Counted from the stretch's first letter, positions 34,982 to 44,804 are shown. The stretch is DNA of 64,000 nucleotides from Roseiarcus sp963824475 (GCA_963824475.1 CAWGPR010000006.1:62001-126000), one strand, 5' to 3'. The notes: generated from the sequence alone by a model not told the origin. Numbers and translations are program-made.

Positions 34982-36087
34982 TGGCTCTCCGATTCCGAGC
35001 GGCCTCGGTAAAACGGACTCGTTAGATAGACGGCGATGAGGTGGCGGGCCACAACGCCGATCGCAGCTGCGGTTGGGACGGCGATGAGCAGGCCAAGGAA
35101 GCCGAACAATTGGCCGAAAGCCAAGAGCGCGAACATCAGCCAGACCGGGTGAAGCCCAATCGATTCGCCGACGAGCTGCGGCGAGAGCACATTGCCTTCG
35201 AGGAATTGACCCGTTCCGACAACGGCGAGAGCCAGCAGGAACAGTTTGGGACTTGGCCATCCCTGAAACAGGGCGACGCTCAAGGAAAGCACGAGCGCGG
35301 TCAGCGACCCGACATAGGGCACGAAGCTCAAAACGCCGCCGACCACGCCGATCAGAAAGCCGTAATCGAGCCCGATCAGCGTCAACCCGACGCTGTACCA
35401 GACGGCCAAGAAGAGACAGACGATCGACTGACCGCGGATGAAACCCGCCAACGCTTGGTTTATCTCTCGGGCGATCTTTCGCAGAGTTTCGCGATGGTCG
35501 AGCGGGAGCCAGCTGTCGAGCTTCGAGATCATCATGTGCCAGTCGACGAGAATATAAAAGGCGACGACCGGCGTGACGATCAGGAGCGACAGGAAATTGA
35601 ACAGGGCCGCTCCGCCGGACACCAACTTTGTGAAAGCGTCGAGAAGCCATTGTGCGCTCTGCGTGACGAAGTCGCCGACCGATTTCTGAATTTGCGCGCT
35701 CGACAATTGTTGGTTGAGCCCGAAGGCCTCCAGCCAATGGCCGCCATATTTCGCAATGAGCGCGTTGCCCTCCTCTACGGCGAACGCCTGCAACCGCACC
35801 GCATAGCCCGGCAGGTGCTGAGCGAAGGCGATGAACTGATTCCCCAACACCGGGACGACAAGAATGAAAAAAAGGACGACGGTTATGACGAAAATGGTGA
35901 GAATGAGAAGCGACGCGCCGAGGCGATTGAACCCGAATCTCTGAAGTTTGAGCACGACCGGGTCAAGAAGATAGCCGAGAACGATACCGGCGGCGAACGG
36001 CGTTATTGTTGAGCCGAGCAAATAGACGACCAGCAAGAGGGCCGCCAGTCCGAGCCCCCAGAACAGGATCTGGCGCTCCAGGCTCAC
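34978..36087 (-). CDS. AI-2E family transporter (PerM-like)
   Basis: About 369 aa inner-membrane protein of the AI-2E/PerM family, with eight or so hydrophobic segments, for example ILFWGLGLAALLLVVYLLGS, LLILTIFVITVVLFFILVVP and LFGFLGLLIAVPTAAAIGVV. Substrates of most members are not known; the family name does not prove autoinducer export. A GTG start at 36087 is chosen because it is directly ahead of the first membrane helix (VSLERQILFWGLG); the frame is open far upstream but overlaps the VOC gene. Directly upstream of and coupled to hda, a common pairing. Confidence 0.85.
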   Translation of the reverse strand: MSLERQILFWGLGLAALLLVVYLLGSTITPFAAGIVLGYLLDPVVLKLQRFGFNRLGASLLILTIFVITVVLFFILVVPVLGNQFIAFAQHLPGYAVRLQAFAVEEGNALIAKYGGHWLEAFGLNQQLSSAQIQKSVGDFVTQSAQWLLDAFTKLVSGGAALFNFLSLLIVTPVVAFYILVDWHMMISKLDSWLPLDHRETLRKIAREINQALAGFIRGQSIVCLFLAVWYSVGLTLIGLDYGFLIGVVGGVLSFVPYVGSLTALVLSLSVALFQGWPSPKLFLLALAVVGTGQFLEGNVLSPQLVGESIGLHPVWLMFALLAFGQLFGFLGLLIAVPTAAAIGVVARHLIAVYLTSPFYRGRSESESQ

Positions 36088-36097
36088 TGGCCGAATC

Positions 36098-36508
36098 TCA
36101 TCGCGTTTCAGGAGCTCCGCTGGCCGGCTGCAGCAAATCCCATTTGCCGCCCCAGGGATCGGCAAAGACCGCAACAAGCCCATACGGCTCGCTGCGCGGC
36201 GTTTCCAGGAACTTGACGCCGCGCTTACGCAGCTGCTCGTAATCGGTCCAGAAGTCCCCGGAATGAAGGAAAAAACCGACCCGTCCTCCGGTCTGATCGC
36301 CAACGCGGGTCCTCTGACGCTCGTTGCTCGGAACCGCGAGCACCAGCGCCGCGCCTGCGCCCGGCGATGGGGCGACGACAACCCAGCGCTTGGCGGGTGA
36401 GAGGGGGGTGTCTTCAAGAACCGCGAAGCCGAGGACGTCGCGGAAGAACGCGAGCCCTTCGTCATAACTGGGGACAAGAACCGTTACGGCCGCGAGACTG
36501 TGCAGCAT
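36098..36508 (-). CDS. VOC-family protein
   Basis: 136-aa glyoxalase-fold protein: MLHSLAAVTVLVPSYDEGLA FFRDVLGF at the start and, at the end, YGLVAVFADPWGGKWDLLQP with a metal-type acidic site. No catalytic assignment is possible. ATG 36508 is 8 bases after the pgsA-like stop; a GTG further upstream (36541) overlaps that gene and is less likely. Part of the minus-strand run pgsA-like, VOC, perM, hda. Confidence 0.8.
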   Translation of the reverse strand: MLHSLAAVTVLVPSYDEGLAFFRDVLGFAVLEDTPLSPAKRWVVVAPSPGAGAALVLAVPSNERQRTRVGDQTGGRVGFFLHSGDFWTDYEQLRKRGVKFLETPRSEPYGLVAVFADPWGGKWDLLQPASGAPETR

Positions 36509-36516
36509 GGCTCGCC

Positions 36517-37068
36517 CTATCGGCTCATATGGTCCAGCCACTGGGCGATATAGACGCCGCCCGAGGCCAGTGTTGTCGCGGCGACCATCGCTTCAAGGGA
36601 GGTCTGCAGAAGTTGCTGGTCGAGGCCGAAGGCGCGGACCCCGAGCGCGAAGCCCGCAAGCGTGATTTGCGCCACCGTATTCAGTTTCGACACCCAGACG
36701 GGGCGAATCTCGACCGGCTTGTCGAGCAGCCAGGAAACCAGCACCGCCATGAGGATCATCACGTCTCTTGAGACGACCGTGATCGCGACCCAGGCCGGCA
36801 AATCGGCGTATATGGCCAGGGAAACATAGATCGAAATCAGCAGCGCTTTGTCGGCGAGCGGGTCGAGATAGGCGCCGAGCTCCGTGCGCAGATCGAATCT
36901 TTTGGCGATAAAGCCGTCGACCGCATCCGACACGCCGGCCAGAATAAAAATCAGGAACGCGGGAGGGAATCGTTGCGAGATGATCATCATGACCGCCAGG
37001 GGCGTCATTAGCATTCGCGCCAGCGTGATGAAATTGGGTATATTGCCGAGGATGTTACCAATATTCAT
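36517..37068 (-). CDS. CDP-alcohol phosphatidyltransferase family protein (PgsA-like)
   Basis: 183-aa integral membrane enzyme of the CDP-alcohol phosphotransferase family, which joins CDP-diacylglycerol to an alcohol such as glycerol-3-phosphate. The signature D-G-x2-A-x8-G-x3-D-x3-D is complete in SDAVDGFIAKRFDLRTELGA followed by YLDPLADK. Several helices surround it (LLISIYVSLAIYADLPAWVA). Whether it is the main PgsA or a cardiolipin-synthase-type paralogue is not decidable here. Start ATG 37068 (MNIGNILGNIPNFITL). Divergent from purM, with about 185 bases for both promoters. Confidence 0.87.
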   Translation of the reverse strand: MNIGNILGNIPNFITLARMLMTPLAVMMIISQRFPPAFLIFILAGVSDAVDGFIAKRFDLRTELGAYLDPLADKALLISIYVSLAIYADLPAWVAITVVSRDVMILMAVLVSWLLDKPVEIRPVWVSKLNTVAQITLAGFALGVRAFGLDQQLLQTSLEAMVAATTLASGGVYIAQWLDHMSR

Positions 37069-37253
37069 CAAGTATTGACGCCCTGGCGTCACCGCCCAGC
37101 CATCCCTCCCCTGGACTTCGCCACGCGCATGGGATGACCGAATTCAGGAATAGCACGAAATCGCCGAGGTTGGGAAACCGAGCCTGACCCAGCCCTTGCG
37201 CGTTGCGTGGCGCGCAATTACCCCGATCGTCACCAAAGCCCTGCGGAGCCGGG

Positions 37254-38319
37254 ATGGCCGAAAGCCGAAAGCCTCTCACCTACGCCGAATCGGGGGTCGA
37301 CATCGATGTCGGCAACCGGATTGTGGATCGAATCCGTCCGTTCGCTCGCGCCACGCGCCGTTCCGGAACGGGCGCGGAGCTCGGCGGAATTCGGCGGCCT
37401 GTTCGATCTCCGCGCGGCGGGGTTTGTCGACCCGATCCTGGTCGCCGCCAATGACGGCGTTGGCACGAAGGTGAAGATCGCCATCGAGAGCGGCGTGTAC
37501 GATACGATCGGCATTGACCTCGTGGCCATGTGCGTCAACGACATTGTCGTTCAGGGCGCTGAGCCTCTGTTTTTCTTGGATTATTTTGCCTCCGGCAAGC
37601 TCAACGAGGACGTCGCGTCCGCCGTCGTGCAAGGTATCGCCCAGGGTTGCGCGCAATCGGGGTGCGCATTGATTGGCGGAGAGACGGCGGAGATGCCCGG
37701 CCTTTACGCTCCGGGCGATTTCGACATCGCCGGCTTCGCCGTCGGCGCCGCCGAACGCGGGACGCTCCTGCCCCGGTCCGGGCTGAGGCCCGGGGACCTT
37801 GTGTTCGGTCTGCCGTCGTCCGGCGTCCATTCCAACGGATTTTCGCTGGTGCGGCGCATTGTCGCCCGGTCAGGCCTCGGATGGGGCGATTCCGCCCCGT
37901 TCGATCCACAACATTCGCTCGCCGCTGCGCTGCTGACGCCGACCCGCCTTTATGTGCGGCCGCTGCTTGACGCGCTGAAGCGAACGCGGAGCATACACGC
38001 GCTCGCCCATATCACCGGCGGCGGGTATCCGGACAATCTGCCGCGCGTGCTGGATGACGATCTTGCCGTCTCGCTTGATCTCAACGCCTTCACGCCGCAA
38101 CCCGTCTTCTCCTGGCTCGCATCGGCCGGAGACCTCGACGAAGCGGAGATGCTGCGCACCTTCAATTGCGGCTTCGGAATGGCGGCGTTCGTTTCCGCCG
38201 ACTGCAAGGAAGAAGCACGGGAAGCCCTGGCGGGCGCTGGGCTGTCGCCGGTCCTGATTGGAGAACTTGTTCATGGCCAGGGCCGGCGCCTTGTCACTCA
38301 CGGGAGGCTCAAGCTGTGA
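37254..38319 (+). CDS. purM: Phosphoribosylformylglycinamidine cyclo-ligase, interrupted by a one-base insertion
   Basis: AIR synthetase of purine synthesis, ATP-dependent ring closure of FGAM. It starts MAESRKPLTYAESGVDIDVG, NRIVDRIRPFARATRR, and GTGAELGG. At 37388-37389 there is one A too many (GGAATTC); removing it restores FGGLFDLRAAGFVDPILVAA NDGVGTKVKIAIE and the rest of the protein, including VNDIVVQGAEPLFFLDYFAS and GGETAEMPGLYAPGDFD. The long downstream part is intact to LVTHGRLKL. It overlaps purN by GTGA. A sequence error is likelier than loss of this biosynthetic gene. Confidence 0.9.
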
Positions 38320-38915
38320 CCCCCCGAGTGCGAACCGCGGTTCTCATCTCGGGCCGCGGCTCCAATATGAGCGCCTTGATCGAAGCCGCGCGCTCGCCGG
38401 ATTTTTCGGCAGAGATCGTGATGGTTCTGTCGGACGATCCGTCCGCGCCCGGCCTTTCGCGCGCGCGCCAGCTTGGCGTCGCGGCGGAGGCGATCGACTT
38501 TCGAGCTTATGCGGGCAAGCCGGCGTTCGAGGCGGCGCTCGATGCGCGGCTCACCGCCGCCTCAGCCGAAATCGTCTGCCTCGCCGGGTTCATGCGCGTG
38601 CTGAGCCCGCCCTTCGTCGAGCGATGGCGGGGACGCATGCTCAACATTCATCCCTCGCTGTTGCCGAATCTGCGCGGCCTCAACACTCACGAGCGCGCGC
38701 TCGCTCAAGGGCTCGCCGAGCACGGCTGCACGGTTCACCTCGTGACCGCCGAGCTCGACGCCGGACCGATCCTTGCCCAAGCGCGCGTGCCTGTTCTTCC
38801 GGGGGACGACGCCGCCGCCCTTGCGGCGCGCGTCCTGAAAGAGGAGCACCGGATCTATCCGCAAGCCCTTGATGAACTCGCCCGCTCGTTGTGCCCAAGC
38901 TCCAGGCGGTTGTGA
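38316..38915 (+). CDS. purN: Phosphoribosylglycinamide formyltransferase
   Basis: GAR transformylase of 199 aa that transfers the formyl group of 10-formyl-THF to GAR. Seen: VRTAVLISGRGSNMSALIEA (phosphate-binding loop), the catalytic Asn-His pair in RMLNIHPSLLPNLRGLNTHE and the Asp in GCTVHLVTAELDAGPILAQA. Start GTG 38316 overlaps the purM stop (GTGA), the usual coupling. Complete. Confidence 0.93.
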   Translation: MTPRVRTAVLISGRGSNMSALIEAARSPDFSAEIVMVLSDDPSAPGLSRARQLGVAAEAIDFRAYAGKPAFEAALDARLTAASAEIVCLAGFMRVLSPPFVERWRGRMLNIHPSLLPNLRGLNTHERALAQGLAEHGCTVHLVTAELDAGPILAQARVPVLPGDDAAALAARVLKEEHRIYPQALDELARSLCPSSRRL

Positions 38916-38941
38916 GCGGCGGGCGGTTTCGCCGCCGGCGC

Positions 38942-41224
38942 ATGACCGTTAAGCAAGGCGCCCCTGTCGCGCTTGCGGCGCGCGGCAATTGGATCAATAT
39001 TTCGCCCACGGAAAAGGAGATTTGTTTGGCCCCCGCGGTTGCAGCGAAGGAGCAGCTTGTTTTGCCGACCGCGGCAGTCGCGGCGAATGACGAGCCGCCG
39101 CCGTTGTTATCGTCGCCCGAGCGGTTCATCAACCGGGAATTGTCGTGGCTCGAGTTCAATCGAAGAGTGCTGGAGGAGGCCGCCAACCCGAGCCATCCGC
39201 TGCTCGAGCGGCTGCGGTTCCTCTCAATATCGGCCACCAATCTCGACGAGTTTTTCATGGTCCGCGTGGCGGGCCTGGTTGGCCAGGTGCTGACCGGGGT
39301 CGCGGAAATTTCCGACGATGGGCGCACTCCCGCCGAGCAGCTCGAACGAATCAGCGAGCGAGTCGCTGCGTTGGTCGCTTCGCAACAGTCGCGGTGGAGG
39401 GCCTTACAGTCTGAACTCGCCGCCAACGGCGTCGTAATCCTCGACGTCGGAGATCTAACCCGTCGCGAACGAGAGTGGCTCCAAGAGTACTTCCTCTCGC
39501 ATATTTTCCCGATTCTGACCCCGCTTGCGGTCGATCCCGCGCATCCGTTCCCGTTCATCCCCAATTTGGGTTTCACGTTGGCGCTCGAACTCCTCAATCC
39601 CCATAAGGGCGAGACGATGAGCGCGCTGGTGCGCATTCCCGGAAGCGTCGAACGGTTTGTCCGGTTGCCCGATGGCCCGCTTGGAGGCGCCGCGCGCTTC
39701 GTGATGTTGGACCGGTTGATTGTCGCCTTCATCGGCCTCTTGTTTCCGGGTCACGAAGTGCTGGGGGAGGGGGCGTTTCGCGTCATTCGCGACAGCGACA
39801 TTGAAGTCGAGGAAGAGGCGGAGGACCTCGTTCGCCTGTACGAGAGCGCGCTCAAGCGACGCCGGCGCGGCACCGTCATTCGGCTCGAGATCGAAGCCAG
39901 CATGCCGGAATCATTGCGCGTGTTCGTCGCCGGCGATGTCGACGTGGTTTCGTCCGGGATCGTGCTCATCGAGGGAATGCTGGCGCTCAACGACTTGTCG
40001 CAACTGGTGGGGATCGATCGCCCAGAGCTTAAGTTTCCGCCTTACAACCCTCGCTTCCCGGAACGCGTGAAGGAACTCGGCGGCGATATTTTCGCCGCGA
40101 TCCGGCAGAAGGATCTCGTTGTCCACCATCCATATGAGTCGTTCGACGTTGTCGTCCGGTTCCTCAATCAGGCGGCGCACGACCCAAACGTGGTTGCGAT
40201 CAAGCAGACGCTCTATCGCACTTCCGCCGACAGCCCGATCGTCAGGGCCCTCATCGAAGCGGCGGAGGCGGGGAAGTCGGTCACCGCGCTGGTGGAATTG
40301 AAGGCGCGCTTTGACGAAGAGGCCAACATTCGTTGGGCGCGGGATCTCGAGCGCGCCGGCGCGCAAGTCGTCTATGGGTTCATCGAGCTCAAGACCCACG
40401 CCAAGCTGTCGATGGTGGTGCGGCGCGAGGGCGGATCGCTGGTCAACTACTGTCACCTTGGCACCGGGAATTATCATCCGGTGACCGCCAGGATTTACGC
40501 CGACATTTCGCTTTTCACCGCCGATGCGGCGATCGGGCGGGATGTCGCGCGTATTTTCAATTTCATCACCGGCTACGCCGAGCCGGACGGCCTTGAGCAG
40601 CTGTCGATTTCGCCGATCACGCTCAAGAAAACGCTGCTGCGGAATATCGCTGATGAGATCGACTACGCGCGGCTAGGCCGGCCGGCGCAGATCTGGATCA
40701 AATGCAACGCGCTCGTCAACTCGCAGATCATCGACGCTCTCTATGCGGCCAGCCGCGAGGGCGTGCAGATCGACATCGTGATACGCGGAATTTGCTGTCT
40801 GCGGCCGGGGGTCCCCGGGCTTTCCGACAACATTCGGGTCAAGTCGCTGGTCGGCCAATTCCTGGAGCATGCGCGCATTTATGCGTTTGGCGCCGGCCAT
40901 GGGCTCCCCAGTCCGAAGGCCCGGGCGTTCATTTCATCCGCCGACCTTATGCCGCGCAATCTCGATCGGCGTGTCGAGGCGCTGGTTCCGCTGCTCAATC
41001 CGACGGTTCACGAACACGTTCTTAATCAAATCATGCAGGCCAACCTGATGGACAACCAGCAGAGTTTTCGGATCCTGCCGGATGGCTCCAGCGAGAGAAT
41101 TGTTCCCGCGGAGGGGGAGGAGCCGTTCAACGCGCATAAGTATTTCATGACCAATCCGAGCCTCTCGGGTCGCGGCAAGGCGCTGATGGACTCCTTTCCG
41201 ATGGCGCTGCGCCAGCGCCTCTGA
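38942..41224 (+). CDS. ppk: Polyphosphate kinase 1
   Basis: About 760 aa; polymerises the gamma phosphate of ATP into polyphosphate at the membrane. Domains in order: N-terminal ERFINRELSWLEFNRRVLEE, head domain, and two PLD-like catalytic domains. The autophosphorylated His is expected in FIELKTHAKLSMVVRREGGS, with the partner block CHLGTGNYHPVTARIYADIS and the second His-containing region DLMPRNLDRRVEALVPLLNP. Start ATG 38942 is one option (MTVKQGAPVALA); the conserved part begins about 60 residues later, so an internal start is possible. Followed 45 bases later by ppx. Confidence 0.94.
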   Translation: MTVKQGAPVALAARGNWINISPTEKEICLAPAVAAKEQLVLPTAAVAANDEPPPLLSSPERFINRELSWLEFNRRVLEEAANPSHPLLERLRFLSISATNLDEFFMVRVAGLVGQVLTGVAEISDDGRTPAEQLERISERVAALVASQQSRWRALQSELAANGVVILDVGDLTRREREWLQEYFLSHIFPILTPLAVDPAHPFPFIPNLGFTLALELLNPHKGETMSALVRIPGSVERFVRLPDGPLGGAARFVMLDRLIVAFIGLLFPGHEVLGEGAFRVIRDSDIEVEEEAEDLVRLYESALKRRRRGTVIRLEIEASMPESLRVFVAGDVDVVSSGIVLIEGMLALNDLSQLVGIDRPELKFPPYNPRFPERVKELGGDIFAAIRQKDLVVHHPYESFDVVVRFLNQAAHDPNVVAIKQTLYRTSADSPIVRALIEAAEAGKSVTALVELKARFDEEANIRWARDLERAGAQVVYGFIELKTHAKLSMVVRREGGSLVNYCHLGTGNYHPVTARIYADISLFTADAAIGRDVARIFNFITGYAEPDGLEQLSISPITLKKTLLRNIADEIDYARLGRPAQIWIKCNALVNSQIIDALYAASREGVQIDIVIRGICCLRPGVPGLSDNIRVKSLVGQFLEHARIYAFGAGHGLPSPKARAFISSADLMPRNLDRRVEALVPLLNPTVHEHVLNQIMQANLMDNQQSFRILPDGSSERIVPAEGEEPFNAHKYFMTNPSLSGRGKALMDSFPMALRQRL

Positions 41225-41269
41225 TAGACGCCCTGCCCGGCGATATGAGGCGCCCCGACAGGATTGGTT

Positions 41270-42805
41270 ATGCTCGACACCGCCCCGACACGATCCGCCA
41301 CGCTCGACAACGCGCGAGGACGATTGCCGGGCGAGCCGGTGGCGATTGTCGACATCGGCTCGAACTCGGTGCGCTTGGTGTCTTACGAGTTGCAGTCGCG
41401 CGCGCCGACGCCGACCTTCAATGAAAAGGCCTTATGCGGTCTCGGCAAAGGCGTTGCGATGACCGGCCTCTTGCCGGAGGACGGCGTCCTCAAGGCGCTG
41501 GCCGCGCTTCAGCGCTTTCGCGTTCTCTGCGGCACGATGCGAATCCGTGACGTGCGCGGCATCGCGACGGCCGCTGTGCGCGACGCGGCGAACGGGGCCG
41601 AATTTCTCAATCGCGCGGAACGCGTGCTCGGCTGCAAAATCGAGCTCTTGAGCGGCCAGCGGGAAGCAAGATTGTCGGCGCTTGGCGTCATAAGCTCGAT
41701 CTACAAAGCCGACGGCGTCGTCGGCGATTTGGGGGGCGGCTCGCTCGAACTCACCGACGTTCGGGACGGCGAGTGCGCGTTGGGGGTGACCCTGCCGTTG
41801 GGCGGCCTGTCGCTGATGGATCTCTCGGAGCGCTCGCCAAAAAAGGCCGCGAAGATCGTCCGCGAGAAGCTCGCGATGGTGAAGGCGCTTCAGGGGCTGC
41901 CCGGTCGCACGTTCTATGCCGTCGGCGGCACCTGGCGCGCTCTCGCGCGCCTGCATATGCGGCAGCGGCAGTATCCGATGAACGTGATGCACAATTACGT
42001 CATCCCTTCGCGCGACGCGCTCGAATTCGCCGCGCTGGTGGAACGGATCGAGGCGGACGCGCTGCTGTCGATCGAGTCGGTCTCGTCGGCGCGCAGGCCG
42101 CTCTTGGCTTACGGCGCTGCGGTGCTGGAGGAGATCATCCGCCAGTCCAGTCCGAAGGAGATCGTCGTTTCCGCTCTTGGCGTTCGCGAGGGGCTCATCT
42201 ACTCGCGGCTCACTCCTGAGGAGCAAGCGGAAGATCCGCTCATCCTGTCCGCGCGCGAGTTCAACCAGCTGCGTTCGCGGGCGCCGGAGCATGGCGAAGA
42301 GCTTTACGCCTGGACAAGCCATCTAATCGAATCGACCCATCTCGAGGAGGACGATCAAGATCGTCGCCTGCGCCACGCCGCATGTCTGTTGTCGGATATT
42401 TCCTGGCGCGCGCATCCCGACTATCGCGGGGTCCAGGCCTACGATCTGGTGGTCAACGCAGCCTTCATAGGCGTCGATCATCCATCGCGTGCGTTTCTCG
42501 CGCTGGCTGCTTCCTATCGGCATATGTCCAATGAAGATCTTGTTTCGCCGCAGTCGCGCGCGCTCGTGACGGCGCGACAACTCGATCGGGCGCGAATTCT
42601 CGGGGCGGCGATGCGGGTCGCCTACAACATTTCGGCCGCGATGCCTGGGGTGCTGCCGCGCGCCTCCATGGTGTGCGCAAAGGGTCGCGTGATCTTGAAT
42701 TTGCCGGCTGACCTCGCGCCGCTCAGCGGCGAGCGGCTTCTGTCGCGCGTGAGGCTGTTTGCCCGGCTAATCGGCGCCGAACCCGAGATCCGGGCGTCCG
42801 TTTGA
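41270..42805 (+). CDS. ppx: Exopolyphosphatase / Ppx-GppA family phosphatase
   Basis: 511-aa actin-fold phosphatase that removes terminal phosphate from polyphosphate, and possibly from pppGpp. Phosphate loops are visible in VAIVDIGSNSVRLVSYELQS and VVGDLGGGSLELTDVRDGEC; the Glu/Asp partners lie in IATAAVRDAANGAEFLNRAE. The C-terminal HD-like helical region (RLRHAACLLSDISWRAHPDY) is characteristic of the alphaproteobacterial Ppx group. Co-directional with ppk, whose product it degrades. Confidence 0.92.
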   Translation: MLDTAPTRSATLDNARGRLPGEPVAIVDIGSNSVRLVSYELQSRAPTPTFNEKALCGLGKGVAMTGLLPEDGVLKALAALQRFRVLCGTMRIRDVRGIATAAVRDAANGAEFLNRAERVLGCKIELLSGQREARLSALGVISSIYKADGVVGDLGGGSLELTDVRDGECALGVTLPLGGLSLMDLSERSPKKAAKIVREKLAMVKALQGLPGRTFYAVGGTWRALARLHMRQRQYPMNVMHNYVIPSRDALEFAALVERIEADALLSIESVSSARRPLLAYGAAVLEEIIRQSSPKEIVVSALGVREGLIYSRLTPEEQAEDPLILSAREFNQLRSRAPEHGEELYAWTSHLIESTHLEEDDQDRRLRHAACLLSDISWRAHPDYRGVQAYDLVVNAAFIGVDHPSRAFLALAASYRHMSNEDLVSPQSRALVTARQLDRARILGAAMRVAYNISAAMPGVLPRASMVCAKGRVILNLPADLAPLSGERLLSRVRLFARLIGAEPEIRASV

Positions 42806-42973
42806 GTTTCGCCGAGGCTGTACGCGAGCCGACGTCCGCCGCAGAGCTTCCGCTCATCCCAAGACGGCGAACGCTTCAAAACGCATTGATGCGCCAAACG
42901 GATTCTTTACGGGCCGACCGGCAAGCTTGTCCTTGAGACGCCTCAATCGCCTTACGCCAGCGATCGGTCAGAC

Positions 42974-44737
42974 ATGCATTCGTTCCGCACCGAAAGCCAA
43001 TTTTTTCGCGACGCTCTCGAAAGGGTGGGAAAAGCGGATGATGCGCGAGCCGCGCGTTCGCCGATCGCGGTCGGCGCGGGAGGCGAGACCGAACAGAATG
43101 CCGGCGGGAAGGCGTTCCTGTTCGACCGGCGGGAGGTCGAGCGAAGCCGCGTCATTGGGCGCCTTGTGGCTTTGAATGGAACCCAGGGCGTCATCAGCTG
43201 CCCGCTCAAGATGGACGAGGAGGAGTGGTCGGTCGGCCATCTCATCACCATCATCCACCGGACCTCGCGACTAGTGGGCACGGTCTGCGAAGTTGTGACC
43301 GATGACGGCCGGTGGTCCGAAAACGAGACCAACGCCGCGCGCGTCACGATCGAGTTGAACGGCGAAATTATCGACGACGCCAGCGGCGCGCCCTTTTTCC
43401 ATCGCGGCGTGGGTTCGTTTCCTTCGCTGGGGGCGCCCGCGCACCGCATACGCGCCGACGATCTTCGAGCCATCTATACGTTTCGCGGCCGGCAAGGCGT
43501 CGAAATCGGCAGGCTGAGCCAAAATCAAGATATCCCCGCGGAGATCGACGTCAGCGAATTGATCCGGCGTCATTTCGCGCTTTTGGGCTCGACCGGCGTT
43601 GGCAAGACGACTTCGGTCAGTCTGCTCTTGAAGAAGTCGCTGGCCGTGAGGCCGAAGCTGCGGATCATCATCTTTGATCCGCACAACGAATACGCAGCCC
43701 ATTTTCCCGGACTGGCGCAGATCATCGATTCGGAAAGCCTGGAGCTGCCGTTCTGGATGTTCAAATTCGATGAACTGGCGGACGTCGTGTTTAGCGGCCG
43801 GCAGCCGCACCCGGACGAACGGGATGCGCTCTACGAGGTCATACGTGTAGCAAGAGCAAAATATCAGGCCGAAGTGGGATCGATTGGGATCAGCGCGGTG
43901 CGGCGCCAGCCGGTCGCCGAGGGGAATTCAGTATCGGCCGATACGCCGACGCCGTATCGCATCATCGACGTCGTCGCTGTGATCGAGGAATGGCTCGGTA
44001 TGCTCGATCAGCGGTTTCCCCGTTCCGATTTGCGGGCCCTGCGCTATCGACTCGAGGGGCTCAATCGTGATCCGCGCTATCGGTTCATGTTCGGCAGGCT
44101 GGTGGTCGAGGACGACATAGCCAAGGTGATATCGAGACTCTTTCGCATCCCCACCCGGGGGCTGCCGGTCACGATCGTCCGGCTCGCCGGCCTGCCCAAT
44201 GAAGTCACCAACTCGGTCGTGTCGGTGCTCGCCCGGCTCGCGTTCGAGATCGCTTTCTGGTGCTCGGGCGCGTACGAAATCAACGTGTTATGCGAAGAAG
44301 CCCACCGCTATATTTCTTCCGACAACAGGCAAACCTTTGGCCCAGCCAGGCTGGCGATCGGACGGATTGCAAAGGAAGGGCGGAAGTACGGCGCCTCGCT
44401 TGGGGTTGTCACGCAACGGCCTTCGGAACTCGACCCGACCGTGCTGTCGCAATGTTCGACCTTGTTCGCCATGCGGCTCGCCAACGAACTGGACAAGGAG
44501 ATCATTCGCGCGGCGGCGGGAGTTTCGGCCGCCAGCACGATCGCTTTTTTGTCCTCGATCGCTGATCGTGAGGCGATCGCGTTCGGCGAGGCGATCGCCA
44601 CGCCGATGCGAATGAAGTTCGCGGATATTTCGGCGCGCGCAGAGGACCGGCGCGCCGCCGTCTTCGGCGAGCGCGAGGTGGATCCGATCGATTTGAGGAA
44701 GCTCTCCGCTCAGTTGCGCGGCGAGGCGATGGCATAG
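42974..44737 (+). CDS. HerA-like ATPase (DUF87/FtsK-HerA superfamily)
   Basis: 587-aa ATP-binding protein with the HerA layout: an N-terminal beta-barrel (HAS-barrel-like, GRLVALNGTQGVISCPLKMD; VGTVCEVVTDDG) and a RecA-like motor domain with Walker A HFALLGSTGVGKTTSVSLLL, Walker B EINVLCEEAHRYISSDNRQT and arginine-rich RIAKEGRKYGASLGVVTQRP. HerA proteins form hexameric DNA translocases; partners NurA (repair) or SIR2 (defence) are not adjacent, so its role here is unknown. It stands between ppx and the suf operon, with its own gap of 168 bases upstream. Confidence 0.85.
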   Translation: MHSFRTESQFFRDALERVGKADDARAARSPIAVGAGGETEQNAGGKAFLFDRREVERSRVIGRLVALNGTQGVISCPLKMDEEEWSVGHLITIIHRTSRLVGTVCEVVTDDGRWSENETNAARVTIELNGEIIDDASGAPFFHRGVGSFPSLGAPAHRIRADDLRAIYTFRGRQGVEIGRLSQNQDIPAEIDVSELIRRHFALLGSTGVGKTTSVSLLLKKSLAVRPKLRIIIFDPHNEYAAHFPGLAQIIDSESLELPFWMFKFDELADVVFSGRQPHPDERDALYEVIRVARAKYQAEVGSIGISAVRRQPVAEGNSVSADTPTPYRIIDVVAVIEEWLGMLDQRFPRSDLRALRYRLEGLNRDPRYRFMFGRLVVEDDIAKVISRLFRIPTRGLPVTIVRLAGLPNEVTNSVVSVLARLAFEIAFWCSGAYEINVLCEEAHRYISSDNRQTFGPARLAIGRIAKEGRKYGASLGVVTQRPSELDPTVLSQCSTLFAMRLANELDKEIIRAAAGVSAASTIAFLSSIADREAIAFGEAIATPMRMKFADISARAEDRRAAVFGEREVDPIDLRKLSAQLRGEAMA

Positions 44738-44777
44738 GCGCAGCGGGTTTTGGCGGCCGATTGGCGACTGGTCACCG

Positions 44778-44804
44778 ACATGTTTATCAACTTGATAAAC
44801 ATGT
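44778..44804. promoter_or_regulatory. 27-bp perfect palindrome upstream of sufB, candidate operator
   Basis: ACATGTTTATCAA and its exact reverse complement flank one central base (C44791). It lies about 175 bases before sufB and just downstream of herA, followed at once by an AT-rich TTAAATATG that could be a -10 region. Iron-sulfur genes are usually controlled by IscR, RirA or Irr; this palindrome does not match a consensus I can name for them, so the factor is open. Confidence 0.6.

Noticed and set aside
42974..44737. HerA-like gene as part of a phage defence system
   Set aside because: No SIR2, nuclease or other effector gene is next to it, and its neighbours are housekeeping genes.
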